64,000 nucleotides of DNA from Actinomycetota bacterium (GTDB taxonomy: Bacteria > Actinomycetota > Nitriliruptoria > Nitriliruptorales > JAHWKO01). Of the stretch, positions 8,994-17,447 are shown in pieces. A program made the position numbers and the translations under genes. Under the pieces are notes generated by a model. It ran no database searches. It was not told the origin of the DNA and saw only the letters and a program-made list of their open reading frames with translations. The stretch lies in the NCBI GenBank assembly GCA_019347675.1, contig JAHWKW010000010.1, forward strand, positions 62,001 to 126,000. The letters run 5' to 3'. How positions within the stretch are numbered: the stretch's first letter is position 1; each line of letters starts with the position of its first letter.

Positions 8994-9113
8994 ATGGTCG
9001 AAGCCGTCGCGGTTCTGGCGCTCGGCGTATCGGCGGCGGTGCTCGCCGGCCAGGCGCTGCACCGGCTGCCACCGCCTGTCGGCCCCGCGGCGTCGTACAC
9101 GCCGGCCGGCTAG
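8994..9113 (+). CDS. Small hydrophobic peptide upstream of the DUF2007 gene
   Basis: 39 residues from ATG 8994. A hydrophobic N-terminal helix (VEAVAVLALGVSAAVLAG) is followed by a Pro-rich tail. The stop is at 9111-9113 and the Shine-Dalgarno AGGAGG of the next gene begins at 9117, so the two would be co-translated neighbours. GC content and codon use fit the genome, unlike the preceding gap. No family is assigned. Confidence 0.45.
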   Translation: MVEAVAVLALGVSAAVLAGQALHRLPPPVGPAASYTPAG

Positions 9114-9126
9114 CCAGGAGGTGCCC

Positions 9127-9369
9127 GTGGAGCAGCAGGCCTACGGGGATCGGCAGACGGGGACGGTCCGGACGTTCACGACCCGGACCGAGGCCGACGT
9201 CCTCGCCATGACGCTTATCGCGCACGGCATTCCGGCCCACGTCTACGAGAGCGGTTCCCAGCACCCGTCGCTCGACTGGGTGGAGGGGATCAAAGTCGTC
9301 GTCGCGGCGGACGACCTCGAGCGAGCGCTGCAGCTGCTTGCCGGCCTTGAGGGGACGACGACGGGCTGA
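9127..9369 (+). CDS. DUF2007-type putative signal-transducing protein
   Basis: 80 residues. The small alpha/beta fold VRTFTTRTEADVLAMTLIAHGIPAHV with a later VVVAADDLERALQLL matches DUF2007 proteins, an ACT-like/GlnB-like small domain of uncertain role, often called a putative signal-transducing protein. The GTG at 9127 follows AGGAGGT closely; another in-frame GTG at 9121 overlaps the ribosome site and is less likely. It sits just before hpt. Confidence 0.7.
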   Translation: MEQQAYGDRQTGTVRTFTTRTEADVLAMTLIAHGIPAHVYESGSQHPSLDWVEGIKVVVAADDLERALQLLAGLEGTTTG

Positions 9370-9399
9370 TCCCCGCGGCGCCCGCAGGTGGGTCGGGTG

Positions 9400-9405
9400 T
9401 AGCCT
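9400..9405 (+). promoter_or_regulatory. TAGCCT -10-like box ahead of hpt
   Basis: TAGCCT ends 8 bases before the hpt ATG. If used, the transcript would start within a few bases of the start codon, giving a leaderless or near-leaderless mRNA, which is common in actinobacteria. No Shine-Dalgarno is visible before the hpt ATG, which agrees with that reading. No clear -35 is seen. Confidence 0.35.
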
Positions 9406-9413
9406 GAACGACC

Positions 9414-10010
9414 ATGGCCCCGGAGTCGCTGGCTGACGTGCTCGCCCACACGGGGTTCGATCTCTCCGCCGACCTGGCAGCCGACCTCGACGAGGTGCTG
9501 ATCACCGGCGAGGCGATCCGCGACAAGCTCGGCGAGCTCGCCGCGGAGATCGACCGCGATTACGCCGGTCGGGACGTCCTCCTGGTCGGCATCCTCAAAG
9601 GGGCCTTCGTCCTGATCGCCGACCTGGCCCGGCATCTGAGCGTCCCGGTCAGCATCGACTTCATGGCGGTCTCGTCGTACGGGGCGTCGACCCGGACGTC
9701 CGGGGTGGTGCGGATCCTCAAGGACCTCGACATCGACATCGAGGGTCGCCACGTCCTGCTGGTCGAGGACATCGTCGACTCTGGTCTGACCCTCAACTAC
9801 CTGCTACGCAATCTGCGGTCACGCCAGCCCGCCAGCCTGGAGGTGCTAGCGCTGCTGACCAAGCCGAGCCAGCGTCGGATCGACCTCCCGATCCGCTACC
9901 GCGGCTTCGAGGTCCCCGACGTGTTCGTCGTCGGGTACGGGCTGGACTACGACGAGCGGTTCCGCAACCTGCCGTTCGTGGCAACCTTGCGGTCGCAGAC
10001 CAACGGCTGA
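9414..10010 (+). CDS. hpt: Hypoxanthine phosphoribosyltransferase
   Basis: 198 residues. The enzyme salvages hypoxanthine or guanine to IMP or GMP using PRPP. The PRPP loop is HVLLVEDIVDSGLT; the upstream VGILKGAFVLIADL and the flexible-loop region MAVSSYGAST are also typical, and the C-terminal VVGYGLDYDERFRNLP matches the bacterial HPRT signature. The N-terminus is about 20 residues longer than usual, so a later start is possible, though ATG 9414 fits the -10 box. Order tilS-hpt-ftsH is conserved in Firmicutes and Actinobacteria. Confidence 0.93.
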   Translation: MAPESLADVLAHTGFDLSADLAADLDEVLITGEAIRDKLGELAAEIDRDYAGRDVLLVGILKGAFVLIADLARHLSVPVSIDFMAVSSYGASTRTSGVVRILKDLDIDIEGRHVLLVEDIVDSGLTLNYLLRNLRSRQPASLEVLALLTKPSQRRIDLPIRYRGFEVPDVFVVGYGLDYDERFRNLPFVATLRSQTNG

Positions 10011-10209
10011 CTCGCACCGACGGTGTCACGCGACCGTCTCCGCGTCACGTCGGCGTCTGGACGTCGCCGAGACCCCCGCCCGCCCGCGATGCCGGTGGTA
10101 GCATCGCCACCCCGCGGGGACGTCCGCGAAGTCCGCGGGTGGACATCCGCACGGGGACTTCAACGTGAGGCACACGGGTGTCCGCCCCGGACGTGAGTGA
10201 GGGAACCCT

Positions 10210-12195
10210 TTGACGATGCAGCGCCTCTTCCGCGGCCCGTTCCTGTGGATCCTGGTCGTGCTTGTCGCCCTGTGGGCGACCGTCAGCATCGTCCAGCGAT
10301 CGGCCGGGCCGCAGGAGATCCCCTTCTCCGCCTGGAGCCAGGCGGTCGAGCAGGGCCGTGTCCACTCGGTCGAGATCAGGTCGCAGGCCCGTGAGCTCAC
10401 CGGAAAGATGACGGAGGCCGGCGGCGGGGAGCTCGAGTACCGCACCCACTTCGATCCCGACATCCACGCCGAACAGATCAGCGACCTGGCGCGCGAGCAC
10501 GACGTCGAAGAGGTTACGGTCGATCCGCAGCAGACCTCAGCGGTCGTGAACTTCCTGTTCTCGATCGTGCCGTTCGTGTTCATCTTCCTGCTGTTCTTCT
10601 TCTTGATGCAGCAGATGCAGGGCGGCGGCGGCCGGGTGATGCAGTTCGGGAAGGCCAAAGCCCGGACCGTGTCCAAGGACCAGCCCAAGGTCACCTTCGC
10701 TGATGTGGCCGGCGCCGATGAGGCGGTCGAGGAGCTGCGCGAGATCAAAGAGTTCCTGGAGAACCCGCAGAAGTTCCAGGCCATGGGGGCCAAGATCCCC
10801 AAAGGCGTCCTGCTGTACGGCCCGCCGGGGACGGGCAAGACCCTGCTCGCGCGTGCCGTCGCCGGCGAGGCCGGCGTCCCGTTCTTCTCGATCTCCGGCT
10901 CCGACTTCGTCGAGATGTTCGTCGGGGTCGGTGCGGCGCGGGTCCGTGACCTGTTCGAGCAGGCGAAGGCCAACGCACCGGCCATCATCTTCATGGACGA
11001 GATCGACGCGGTCGGCCGCCACCGTGGTGCCGGCCTGGGCGGGGGCCACGACGAGCGCGAGCAGACCCTCAACCAGCTCCTGGTCGAGATGGATGGCTTC
11101 GACCCACGCGCCGGCGTGATCCTGATCGCCGCGACCAACCGGCCCGACATCCTCGACCCGGCGCTGCTGCGTCCCGGCCGCTTCGACCGCCAGATCGTCG
11201 TCGACCGCCCCGACCTCCTCGGCCGCAAGGCGATCCTGAAGGTCCACACCCGCGGCAAGCCGCTCGCCGACGACGTCGATGTGGACGTCCTGGCCCGCCA
11301 GACCCCCGGCTTCACCGGCGCCGACCTCGCCAACCTCGTCAACGAGGCCGCCCTCCTCGCCGCCCGGTTCGGGAAGCAGGAGGTCGCGATGGGCGAGCTC
11401 GAGGAGTCCATCGAGCGGGTGGTGGCCGGCCCCGAGCGCCGCACCCGATTGATGAGCGACGACGAGAAGCGCATCGTCGCCTACCACGAATCCGGCCACG
11501 CGATCGTTGGGCATGCACTCCCCAACGCCGACCCCGTCCACAAGATCTCGATCATCCCGCGGGGACGAGCACTGGGCTTCACGATGCAGCTGCCGACCGA
11601 GGACCGCTACCTGATCGCCCGCGCGGCGCTGATCGACCGCCTTGCGGTCATGCTCGGCGGACGTGTCGCTGAGGAGCTCAAGATCGGCGACGTCACCACG
11701 GGCGCCGGCGACGACCTGCAGCGCGCAACCGCCACCGCCCGTGAGATGGTCACCCAGTACGGGATGAGCGAGCGGCTGGGGCCGGTCGTGCTCGGCGAAA
11801 AGGACCACCAGCCGTTCCTCGGTCGCGACCTCGGTGGACACCAGAACTACTCAGGTGAGGTCGCCTACGAGATCGACCAGGAGGTCCGTCACCTGATCGA
11901 CGAGGCGCACGACGAGGCCCTGGAGATCCTGGTCGAGAACGCCGCCGTGCTGGAGAACACCGCCGAGCGGCTCCTGGAGATCGAGACGATCGACAAGGCC
12001 GAACTCGAGGAGGTGTTCGCGCCGATCAAGAAGCGGGCGAGCCGTGCAGTCACCGCCCCCCAGGCCGCCAACGCCGGGGCGGTTCTGCAGGCCCTGCGGC
12101 GCCTCGACGGCGACGGCGCGACGACCGGCAACGGGTCCCCGTCGGCCGGGCGGACCCGCCCACCCACGGCGCATCGGGGCGGCGGGGGCTCCTGA
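10210..12195 (+). CDS. ftsH: ATP-dependent zinc metalloprotease FtsH
   Basis: 661 residues, a membrane-anchored hexameric AAA+ protease for quality control and regulated turnover. Two membrane helices (about residues 10-27 and 113-132) flank a short periplasmic domain. Walker A is GPPGTGKT (204-211), Walker B is IIFMDEID, the second region of homology is present ([20 protein letters not shown], a run of the family), and the zinc site is HESGH (about 426-430). The TTG at 10210 has GAGGGA 6 bases upstream; the ATG at 10216 is the alternative. A TAGCAT box lies at 10099-10104. Confidence 0.96.
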   Translation: MTMQRLFRGPFLWILVVLVALWATVSIVQRSAGPQEIPFSAWSQAVEQGRVHSVEIRSQARELTGKMTEAGGGELEYRTHFDPDIHAEQISDLAREHDVEEVTVDPQQTSAVVNFLFSIVPFVFIFLLFFFLMQQMQGGGGRVMQFGKAKARTVSKDQPKVTFADVAGADEAVEELREIKEFLENPQKFQAMGAKIPKGVLLYGPPGTGKTLLARAVAGEAGVPFFSISGSDFVEMFVGVGAARVRDLFEQAKANAPAIIFMDEIDAVGRHRGAGLGGGHDEREQTLNQLLVEMDGFDPRAGVILIAATNRPDILDPALLRPGRFDRQIVVDRPDLLGRKAILKVHTRGKPLADDVDVDVLARQTPGFTGADLANLVNEAALLAARFGKQEVAMGELEESIERVVAGPERRTRLMSDDEKRIVAYHESGHAIVGHALPNADPVHKISIIPRGRALGFTMQLPTEDRYLIARAALIDRLAVMLGGRVAEELKIGDVTTGAGDDLQRATATAREMVTQYGMSERLGPVVLGEKDHQPFLGRDLGGHQNYSGEVAYEIDQEVRHLIDEAHDEALEILVENAAVLENTAERLLEIETIDKAELEEVFAPIKKRASRAVTAPQAANAGAVLQALRRLDGDGATTGNGSPSAGRTRPPTAHRGGGGS

Positions 12196-12236
12196 CATCG
12201 AGCGCCCAAGTATGGTGCGTCCGCTGGAGGTGGCGT

Positions 12237-12887
12237 GTGGATGAGCACGGCGCCGTGGACGCTGTGGACGTCGACCCACGCGACCACGCCCGGCACGCGA
12301 CGGACGTCGATCGATCCGCGTCGTTCGATCACGCCAAGATCGAGCAGGCCGTCCGGCTGATCCTCGAGGCGATCGGTGAGGACCTGGACCGTGAGGGCCT
12401 GGTGGACACCCCCAGCCGGGTCGCCCGCGAACTCCACGAGCTGTGTGCGGGGCTCCGGAGCGACCCGAAGGACGTCCTGACCGTCGTGTTCGAGGAGGGA
12501 CACGACGAGATGGTGATGGTGCGTGACATCCCCGTCTACAGCCTCTGCGAGCACCACCTCCTGCCGTTCCTGGGCCGCGCTCACGTGGCCTACATCCCAA
12601 ACCTCAAGGGGCAGATCACCGGCGTGTCCAAGATCGTCCGACTGGTCGACACGGTGGCCAAGCGCCCGAACATCCAGGAACGGCTGACCACAACGGTCGC
12701 CGAGACCCTCGACGAGGTGCTCGACCCGCGAGGCGTGCTGGTGGTGGTCGAGGCGCGACACCTGTGCATGGAGATGCGTGGCGTGCGCAAGCCCGGCGCC
12801 GAGCTGGTCACCAGCGCGGTCCTCGGCTCGTTCCGCGACGACCTGCGGACGCGGTCCGAGGCGATGAGCTTCATCTCCGCGCGGTGA
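12237..12887 (+). CDS. folE: GTP cyclohydrolase I
   Basis: 216 residues. It catalyses the first step of tetrahydrofolate synthesis, GTP to 7,8-dihydroneopterin triphosphate. Zinc ligands appear in [11 protein letters not shown] and the later [29 protein letters not shown] is a family signature. The GTG at 12237 has GGAGG 7 bases upstream. The N-terminal 30 residues are variable and acidic. Its stop overlaps the folP start (GTGA), and it heads the folE-folP-folB-folK operon, where adjacency confirms the pathway. Confidence 0.95.
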   Translation: MDEHGAVDAVDVDPRDHARHATDVDRSASFDHAKIEQAVRLILEAIGEDLDREGLVDTPSRVARELHELCAGLRSDPKDVLTVVFEEGHDEMVMVRDIPVYSLCEHHLLPFLGRAHVAYIPNLKGQITGVSKIVRLVDTVAKRPNIQERLTTTVAETLDEVLDPRGVLVVVEARHLCMEMRGVRKPGAELVTSAVLGSFRDDLRTRSEAMSFISAR

Positions 12888-14038
12888 CAGCCGCCAGCGG
12901 CGACGACACGCCGGTCAGGCCACTGGTGCGGATTCGTGATGCCGCTCTGACGCCCGATGGCGGGCCGATCCGCGTCACCGTCAGCCGGCTCGCGTCCCCG
13001 GAGGCGGTCGCCGATGCCTTGGCCCCGGCCGGTGCGCGCACCACGGTGGCACACGGGCGGTTGACGACCGTCACGACCACGTCGCGGCTGGTGGACGCGG
13101 TCGGGCGGGCACTTGGCCGGCCGGCCGCCGACGCGCTCGACACCGCCCTGACCGCGGCGGTCGCAGCCTGGCACGGCCCGGCACCCGACCTGCAGACACC
13201 CGCCGGCGTGATCACCTGCAGCCGCGGACCGGTCGTGGTCGGCGTCGTCAACGTCACCCCTGATTCGTTCTTCGACGGTGGCCGCCACTACGACCCGCCG
13301 ATCCACCCCGGTGCGGCGATCGCCCACGGGCGGGCGCTGATCGACGCCGGCGCCGACGTGGTGGACGTCGGGGGCCAGTCGACGCGTCCCGGCTCCGAAC
13401 CCGTCCCCGAAGACGTCGAACTCGACCGGGTGGTGCCGGTGGTCGAGGCGCTCGCAGCCGACGGCGCGGTGGTGTCGGTCGACACCACCAAAGCGGCCGT
13501 GGCCAGGGCAGCGGTCGGTGCCGGCGCCGCCGTGGTCAACGACGTGTCGGCCGGGGCGCTCGACCACGAGCTGGTGCCGACGGTCGCCGAGCTCGGCGTC
13601 TCGTACGTGCTGATGCACATGCAGGGCACGCCCCGCACCATGCAACGCGAGCCGACCTACACCGACGTGGTCGCCGAGGTCTTCGAGTTCCTCGCCGAGG
13701 GTCTCGAGCGGTGCGCCGCCAGGGGGATCGAGCCGACATCGGTCGTGGTCGACCCCGGCATCGGGTTCGGCAAGACGGTGGCGCACAACCTGCAGCTGCT
13801 CCGCGACGTCCGCGAGCTGACGTCGCTGGGACGCCCCGTGATGCTGGGCACGTCGCGGAAGTCCTTCCTCGGGCGGATCACCGGTGGCCTGCCCGCCGAC
13901 GCGCGGCTGGAGGCGTCGATCGCGACCGCGGCACTGGCGGTGGCGCGCGGGGCGACGATCGTCCGCGTCCACGACGTCGCCGAGACCGTCCGGGCGCTGC
14001 ACGCGGTGCACGCGGTGGCGACGGGGCGGTGGTCGTAA
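12884..14038 (+). CDS. folP: Dihydropteroate synthase with N-terminal extension
   Basis: 384 residues, longer than the usual 270-290. The DHPS barrel starts near residue 123 with [17 protein letters not shown] and contains [32 protein letters not shown] and a final [12 protein letters not shown]. It joins p-aminobenzoate to dihydropterin pyrophosphate. The first 120 residues are an Ala/Val-rich alpha/beta region I cannot assign; longer DHPS proteins occur in some lineages. The GTG at 12884 overlaps the folE stop. Coupled expression with folE is likely. Confidence 0.92.
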   Translation: MTAASGDDTPVRPLVRIRDAALTPDGGPIRVTVSRLASPEAVADALAPAGARTTVAHGRLTTVTTTSRLVDAVGRALGRPAADALDTALTAAVAAWHGPAPDLQTPAGVITCSRGPVVVGVVNVTPDSFFDGGRHYDPPIHPGAAIAHGRALIDAGADVVDVGGQSTRPGSEPVPEDVELDRVVPVVEALAADGAVVSVDTTKAAVARAAVGAGAAVVNDVSAGALDHELVPTVAELGVSYVLMHMQGTPRTMQREPTYTDVVAEVFEFLAEGLERCAARGIEPTSVVVDPGIGFGKTVAHNLQLLRDVRELTSLGRPVMLGTSRKSFLGRITGGLPADARLEASIATAALAVARGATIVRVHDVAETVRALHAVHAVATGRWS

Positions 14039-14099
14039 GGGCTCTGCAGCCGGCGCGTCCGCAACGCACCGCCACGGCCGCACCTACCATGCCGCCTTG

Positions 14100-14462
14100 A
14101 TGGATCGGATCACCCTGCACGGGATCGAGGTGTGGGCCCACCACGGCATCCGGCCCGACGAACGCCGAAGTGGGCAGCCGTTCGTGGTCGACGTCACCGT
14201 GGACCTGGATCTGTCGGCGGCGGCGGTGAGCGACGACCTGTCCGACACCGTCGACTACGCCACCGTCGCCAGCGACGTCGCGGCGGCAGCGGCCGGTGGC
14301 CCCTACCACCTGCTGGAGTCGGTCGCCGGCCGGATCCTCGACGCGGTCTTGGGTCACCGGCGGGTCGCGGCGGCCGAGGTCACCGTCAACAAGCCGCATG
14401 CTCCGTTGCCGGTCCCGGCCGCCGGGGTCAGCGTGACGCTGCGCCGCACGCGGGAGCCGTGA
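14100..14462 (+). CDS. folB: Dihydroneopterin aldolase
   Basis: 120 residues. It converts dihydroneopterin to 6-hydroxymethyl-dihydropterin. The family pattern is clear: RITLHGIEVWAHHGI, GQPFVVDVTVDLDL, DTVDYATV, YHLLESVAGRI and VNKPHAPLP. ATG 14100 is the natural start. The stop overlaps the folK GTG by four bases, as expected for this fol operon. Confidence 0.95.
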   Translation: MDRITLHGIEVWAHHGIRPDERRSGQPFVVDVTVDLDLSAAAVSDDLSDTVDYATVASDVAAAAAGGPYHLLESVAGRILDAVLGHRRVAAAEVTVNKPHAPLPVPAAGVSVTLRRTREP

Positions 14463-15127
14463 GATTGGGACGGTGGTGGCCGTGGCGGCGGACACGGACG
14501 GCCTGCCTGAGCCTGGGCAGCAACGTCGGGGACCGGTTGGCGACGTTGCGTGTGGCCCTGGACGACCTCGACCGCCACGACGACGTGGACGTCGAGACGG
14601 TATCGGCGGTGTACGAGACCGACCCGATCACACCCCAGGGCGCGGAGCACCAGCCGCACTACCTCAACCTGGTTGCCGTGGTCACCACCACGCTCGGCCC
14701 CCGCGACCTGCTCGACCTCGCCCACCGGGTCGAGGCCGCCCACGGCCGGGACCGGGGACGGGAGGAGCGGTGGGGGCCGCGCAGCCTCGACATCGACCTG
14801 TTGCTGTACGACCACGAGGTGATCGACGATCCCGGAGTCACGGTCCCGCACCCGCGACTCACCGAGCGGGCGTTCGTCCTGGTCCCGCTGGCCGAGGTTC
14901 TCCCCGCCGGCGCAACCCTCCCTGACGGCGCGACCGTGGCCAGCCACCTGGCGCGCCTCGCCCCGATCACCGGTGTGGAGCTGTACGTGCGGCTGACCGA
15001 GGGTCCGGGCACGACCGACGAGCCGCTCAACCGACGCCCGCCGGGCCCCCCCGGGGGACCCCCGCGCCTGTCGGAGCGTCACGGCGGACCCGGCATGCCC
15101 CGCCACCGTGACCCGGGGGCGCCGTGA
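14459..15127 (+). CDS. folK: 6-hydroxymethyl-7,8-dihydropterin pyrophosphokinase
   Basis: 222 residues. It transfers pyrophosphate from ATP to hydroxymethyl-dihydropterin, the step before FolP. Signatures are CLSLGSNVGDRLATL, HYLNLVAVVTT, RWGPRSLDIDLLLYD and VPHPRLTERAFVLVPL. The last 40 or so residues are a Pro/Gly/Arg-rich tail absent from most homologues. The GTG at 14459 overlaps the folB stop. Its own TGA at 15125-15127 lies inside the first GTGA of the downstream 74-bp repeat array, so translation can continue into the minigenes. Confidence 0.94.
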   Translation: MRLGRWWPWRRTRTACLSLGSNVGDRLATLRVALDDLDRHDDVDVETVSAVYETDPITPQGAEHQPHYLNLVAVVTTTLGPRDLLDLAHRVEAAHGRDRGREERWGPRSLDIDLLLYDHEVIDDPGVTVPHPRLTERAFVLVPLAEVLPAGATLPDGATVASHLARLAPITGVELYVRLTEGPGTTDEPLNRRPPGPPGGPPRLSERHGGPGMPRHRDPGAP

Positions 15128-15419
15128 GCGACGCTCCGCAGGAGCGGCGCGAGAGGAGCTGTCTTGGGTCTCCTAAGACCGCGACGGAGGTGTACCCGTG
15201 AGCGACGCTCTGCAGGAGCGGCGCGAGAGGAGCGGTCTTGGGTCTCCTAAGACCGCGACGGAGGTGTACCCGTGAGCGCCGCTCTGCAGGAGCGGCGCGA
15301 GAGGAGCTGTCTTGGGTCTCCTAAGACCGCGACGGAGGTGTACCCGTGAGCGACGCTCTGCAGGAGCGGCGCGAGAGGAGCTGTCTTGGGTCTCCTAAGA
15401 CCGCGACGGAGGGGTACCC
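15124..15419 (+). repeat. Four tandem 74-bp repeat units, each a hairpin-bearing minigene with its own ribosome site
   Basis: Units start at 15124, 15198, 15272 and 15346, all exactly 74 bp. Each opens GTGAGCGMCGCT, forms hairpin 1 (CGCTCY-GCA-GGAGCG with outer GCG/CGC pairs), then hairpin 2 (GTCTTGGG-TCT-CCTAAGAC), and ends with GACGGAGGNGTACCC, placing GGAGG 7 bases before the next GTG. Each unit is a 25-codon frame (type VSDALQERRERSCLGS... PKTATEVYP) whose TGA overlaps the next GTG: 15124-15201, 15198-15275, 15272-15349 and 15346-15423. The last GTGA is the start of the DUF2520 gene. Because 74 is not a multiple of 3, the frame rotates unit by unit. A related array lies before ispD. Confidence 0.92.
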
Positions 15420-16310
15420 GTGAACGACCGCGCCCTGCCGTGCGGCACCGTCGCGGTGGTGGGCCCCGGCCGGGTCGGGACGGTGCTCGCCGCGGCGCTC
15501 CGCCACGCCGGTCACCGCATCATCGCGGCGGCTGGTGGCAGCGAGGAGTCACGGCGACGCTTCGCCACGCGGTTCCCTGCGGTGGCCACCGCGGCTGACC
15601 TGGCGGTGGCGGCCGGGGCGGACCTCGTCGTGGTCGCCACCCCCGACGATGCCGTCGCGGACGCGGTGGCGGCCCTGGCCGGCCCAGCGGACGCCCTCGG
15701 CGAGGGCCAACGCGTCGTGCACATCGCCGGGTCGTTGGGGCTCTCGCCGCTCCGCCCCGCCCGCCTGGCCGGCGCTCGCGTGGCGGCCTGCCATCCCGCC
15801 CAGACCATTCCCAGCGCGGACGCCGACCCGGCCGTCCTGCACGGGGCCGCATGGGCGGTCACCGCCACGCCCCCCGACCGCGGCTGGGCGCGGGCGCTGG
15901 TCCGGCAGGTCGGCGGGGTCCCGGTCGACGTCGCCGACGCCCGCCGCGGGCTGTACCACGCGGCGCTGGTGATCGGATCCAACGCGGTGGGCGCCGCCGT
16001 GTCGGTCGCGCGCCAGCTCGCGCTGGCCGCTCGCATCCCCGACCCTGCGGCGTTCCTCGAGCCGCTGGTGCGAGTCAGCGTGGAGAACGCCCTTGCCCAG
16101 GGGGCCCTGGCGCTGACCGGCCCGGTGGTTCGGGGCGATGTCGGAACGCTCGGGCGGCACCTGGCACGCTTGTCCGAGGATGCCCCGGAGCTGGCCGCTG
16201 CCTACCGTGCGCTGAACCAGGTCGTGTTGCACCAGGCCCGTCCGGGGCTGGACCCGGACGTGGTGCGCGCCGTCGGCGACGTCCTGGCGGCGGGCGGGGA
16301 GGGAAGCTGA
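15420..16310 (+). CDS. Rossmann-fold/DUF2520 ProC-like protein
   Basis: 296 residues. An N-terminal NAD(P)-binding GPGRVGTVLAAALRHAGH is followed by LVVVATPDDAVADAV and VHIAGSLGLSPL, then a C-terminal helical DUF2520 domain (YHAALVIGSNAVGAAVSVA). The fold resembles ketopantoate or pyrroline-carboxylate reductases. Its conserved place next to panC in actinobacteria has suggested a pantothenate role, but activity is not established here. The start GTG at 15420 is donated by the last 74-bp repeat unit (GGAGGGG then 6 bases), so its translation depends on that array. Confidence 0.85.
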   Translation: MNDRALPCGTVAVVGPGRVGTVLAAALRHAGHRIIAAAGGSEESRRRFATRFPAVATAADLAVAAGADLVVVATPDDAVADAVAALAGPADALGEGQRVVHIAGSLGLSPLRPARLAGARVAACHPAQTIPSADADPAVLHGAAWAVTATPPDRGWARALVRQVGGVPVDVADARRGLYHAALVIGSNAVGAAVSVARQLALAARIPDPAAFLEPLVRVSVENALAQGALALTGPVVRGDVGTLGRHLARLSEDAPELAAAYRALNQVVLHQARPGLDPDVVRAVGDVLAAGGEGS

Positions 16311-16313
16311 GCC

Positions 16314-17444
16314 GTGGCGCGCACCGCCTACACCTACGACCCACGCTTCCTGCTGCACGACGCCGGCGTCGACACGATCCGCCTGCCGACCGGACAGGTG
16401 CTCGACCCCGAACCCCGATCGGCCAGCGTGCGCATCACCCGCCGCACCGCCCAGCTCGTGGCCAACTCCGGGCTGCTCAACGACCTGGTGCAGCTCCCCG
16501 CCCGGGCAGCGACCAGCGACGAGCTGCGACTGGTCCACACCGACCGCTACGTCACCCGGGTCCGTCAGCTCGCCGCCGCCGGAGGAGGGGGCCTGGACGG
16601 AGGGTTGCGAATCGCGCACGGCACCTGGGACGCGGCCGTGCTGGCCGCCGGGACCGCGGTGGCGCTCACCGACGCGGTCCTGGATGGCATCGTCGAGCGC
16701 GCGTTCGGGCTCCTGCGGCCACCCGGCCACCACGCCAGCTGCGACCGCAGTGGAGGCGACAGCGTGTTCAACAACGCCGCGCTGGCCGCGGTACACGCCC
16801 GACGCACGCGCGCGCTGCGCCGGGTCGCGATCGTCGACTGGGACGTCCACCACGGCGCCGGTACGCAGCAGGTGTTCTGGGACGACCCTGACGTGCTGTT
16901 CGTGTGCTTGCACCAGGACGGGTGGTTCCCGGCCGGCTTCGGCGGCGCGACGCAGATCGGCGGCGCGACGCAGATCGGCGGCCCAGCGGCGCGCGGAACG
17001 ACCGTCAACGTGGCGTTGCCGCCCGGGTGCGGCGACCGTGGCTACCTGCGGACCGTCGAGCGCGTTGTCGCGCCGGTGGTCCGCCAGTTCGGCCCCGATC
17101 TGCTGATCATCTCCGCCGGGCAGGACGCCAACCTCCGTGACCCGCGGGGGCGGATGCTTGTCACCACCCACGGGTTCCGCGACATGACATCGAGCCTGCG
17201 GCAGGTCGCCGCCGACGTCTGCGAGGGCAGGATCGTGGTGCTGCAGGAGGAGGCGTTCTCGCCCGAGTACGCCCCGTTCTGCACCCTGGCGGTGCTCGAG
17301 GGCACCGTGGGGGTGCGCACGGAGGTCACCGATCCGTTCCAGGGCGACAGCGAGCTCACGCAGGCCCGCGCTGAGCTGCGCAGCACGCTCGACGACGCGC
17401 TGCAGGCCACGATCGACGCGCTCAGCGATCACTGGGGACTGTGA
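16314..17444 (+). CDS. Histone-deacetylase-fold hydrolase (AcuC/acetylpolyamine amidohydrolase-like)
   Basis: 376 residues. HDAC-fold motifs are visible: LLRPPGHHAS, the metal-binding IVDWDVHHGAGTQ, and ISAGQDAN in place of the usual SAGFDAH. Zinc-dependent removal of acyl groups from lysines, polyamines or small molecules is expected, but the F-to-Q and H-to-N changes near the third metal ligand leave the substrate open. An 18-bp tandem duplication at 16941-16976 encodes GGATQIGGATQI. It lies between the DUF2520 gene and panC, 3 bases either side, so it is in the pantothenate operon, an unusual place. Confidence 0.85.
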   Translation: MARTAYTYDPRFLLHDAGVDTIRLPTGQVLDPEPRSASVRITRRTAQLVANSGLLNDLVQLPARAATSDELRLVHTDRYVTRVRQLAAAGGGGLDGGLRIAHGTWDAAVLAAGTAVALTDAVLDGIVERAFGLLRPPGHHASCDRSGGDSVFNNAALAAVHARRTRALRRVAIVDWDVHHGAGTQQVFWDDPDVLFVCLHQDGWFPAGFGGATQIGGATQIGGPAARGTTVNVALPPGCGDRGYLRTVERVVAPVVRQFGPDLLIISAGQDANLRDPRGRMLVTTHGFRDMTSSLRQVAADVCEGRIVVLQEEAFSPEYAPFCTLAVLEGTVGVRTEVTDPFQGDSELTQARAELRSTLDDALQATIDALSDHWGL

Positions 17445-17447
17445 GAC

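Noticed and set aside
15124-15419. CRISPR array
   Set aside because: Units are directly contiguous, with no unique spacers, and no cas genes are nearby.
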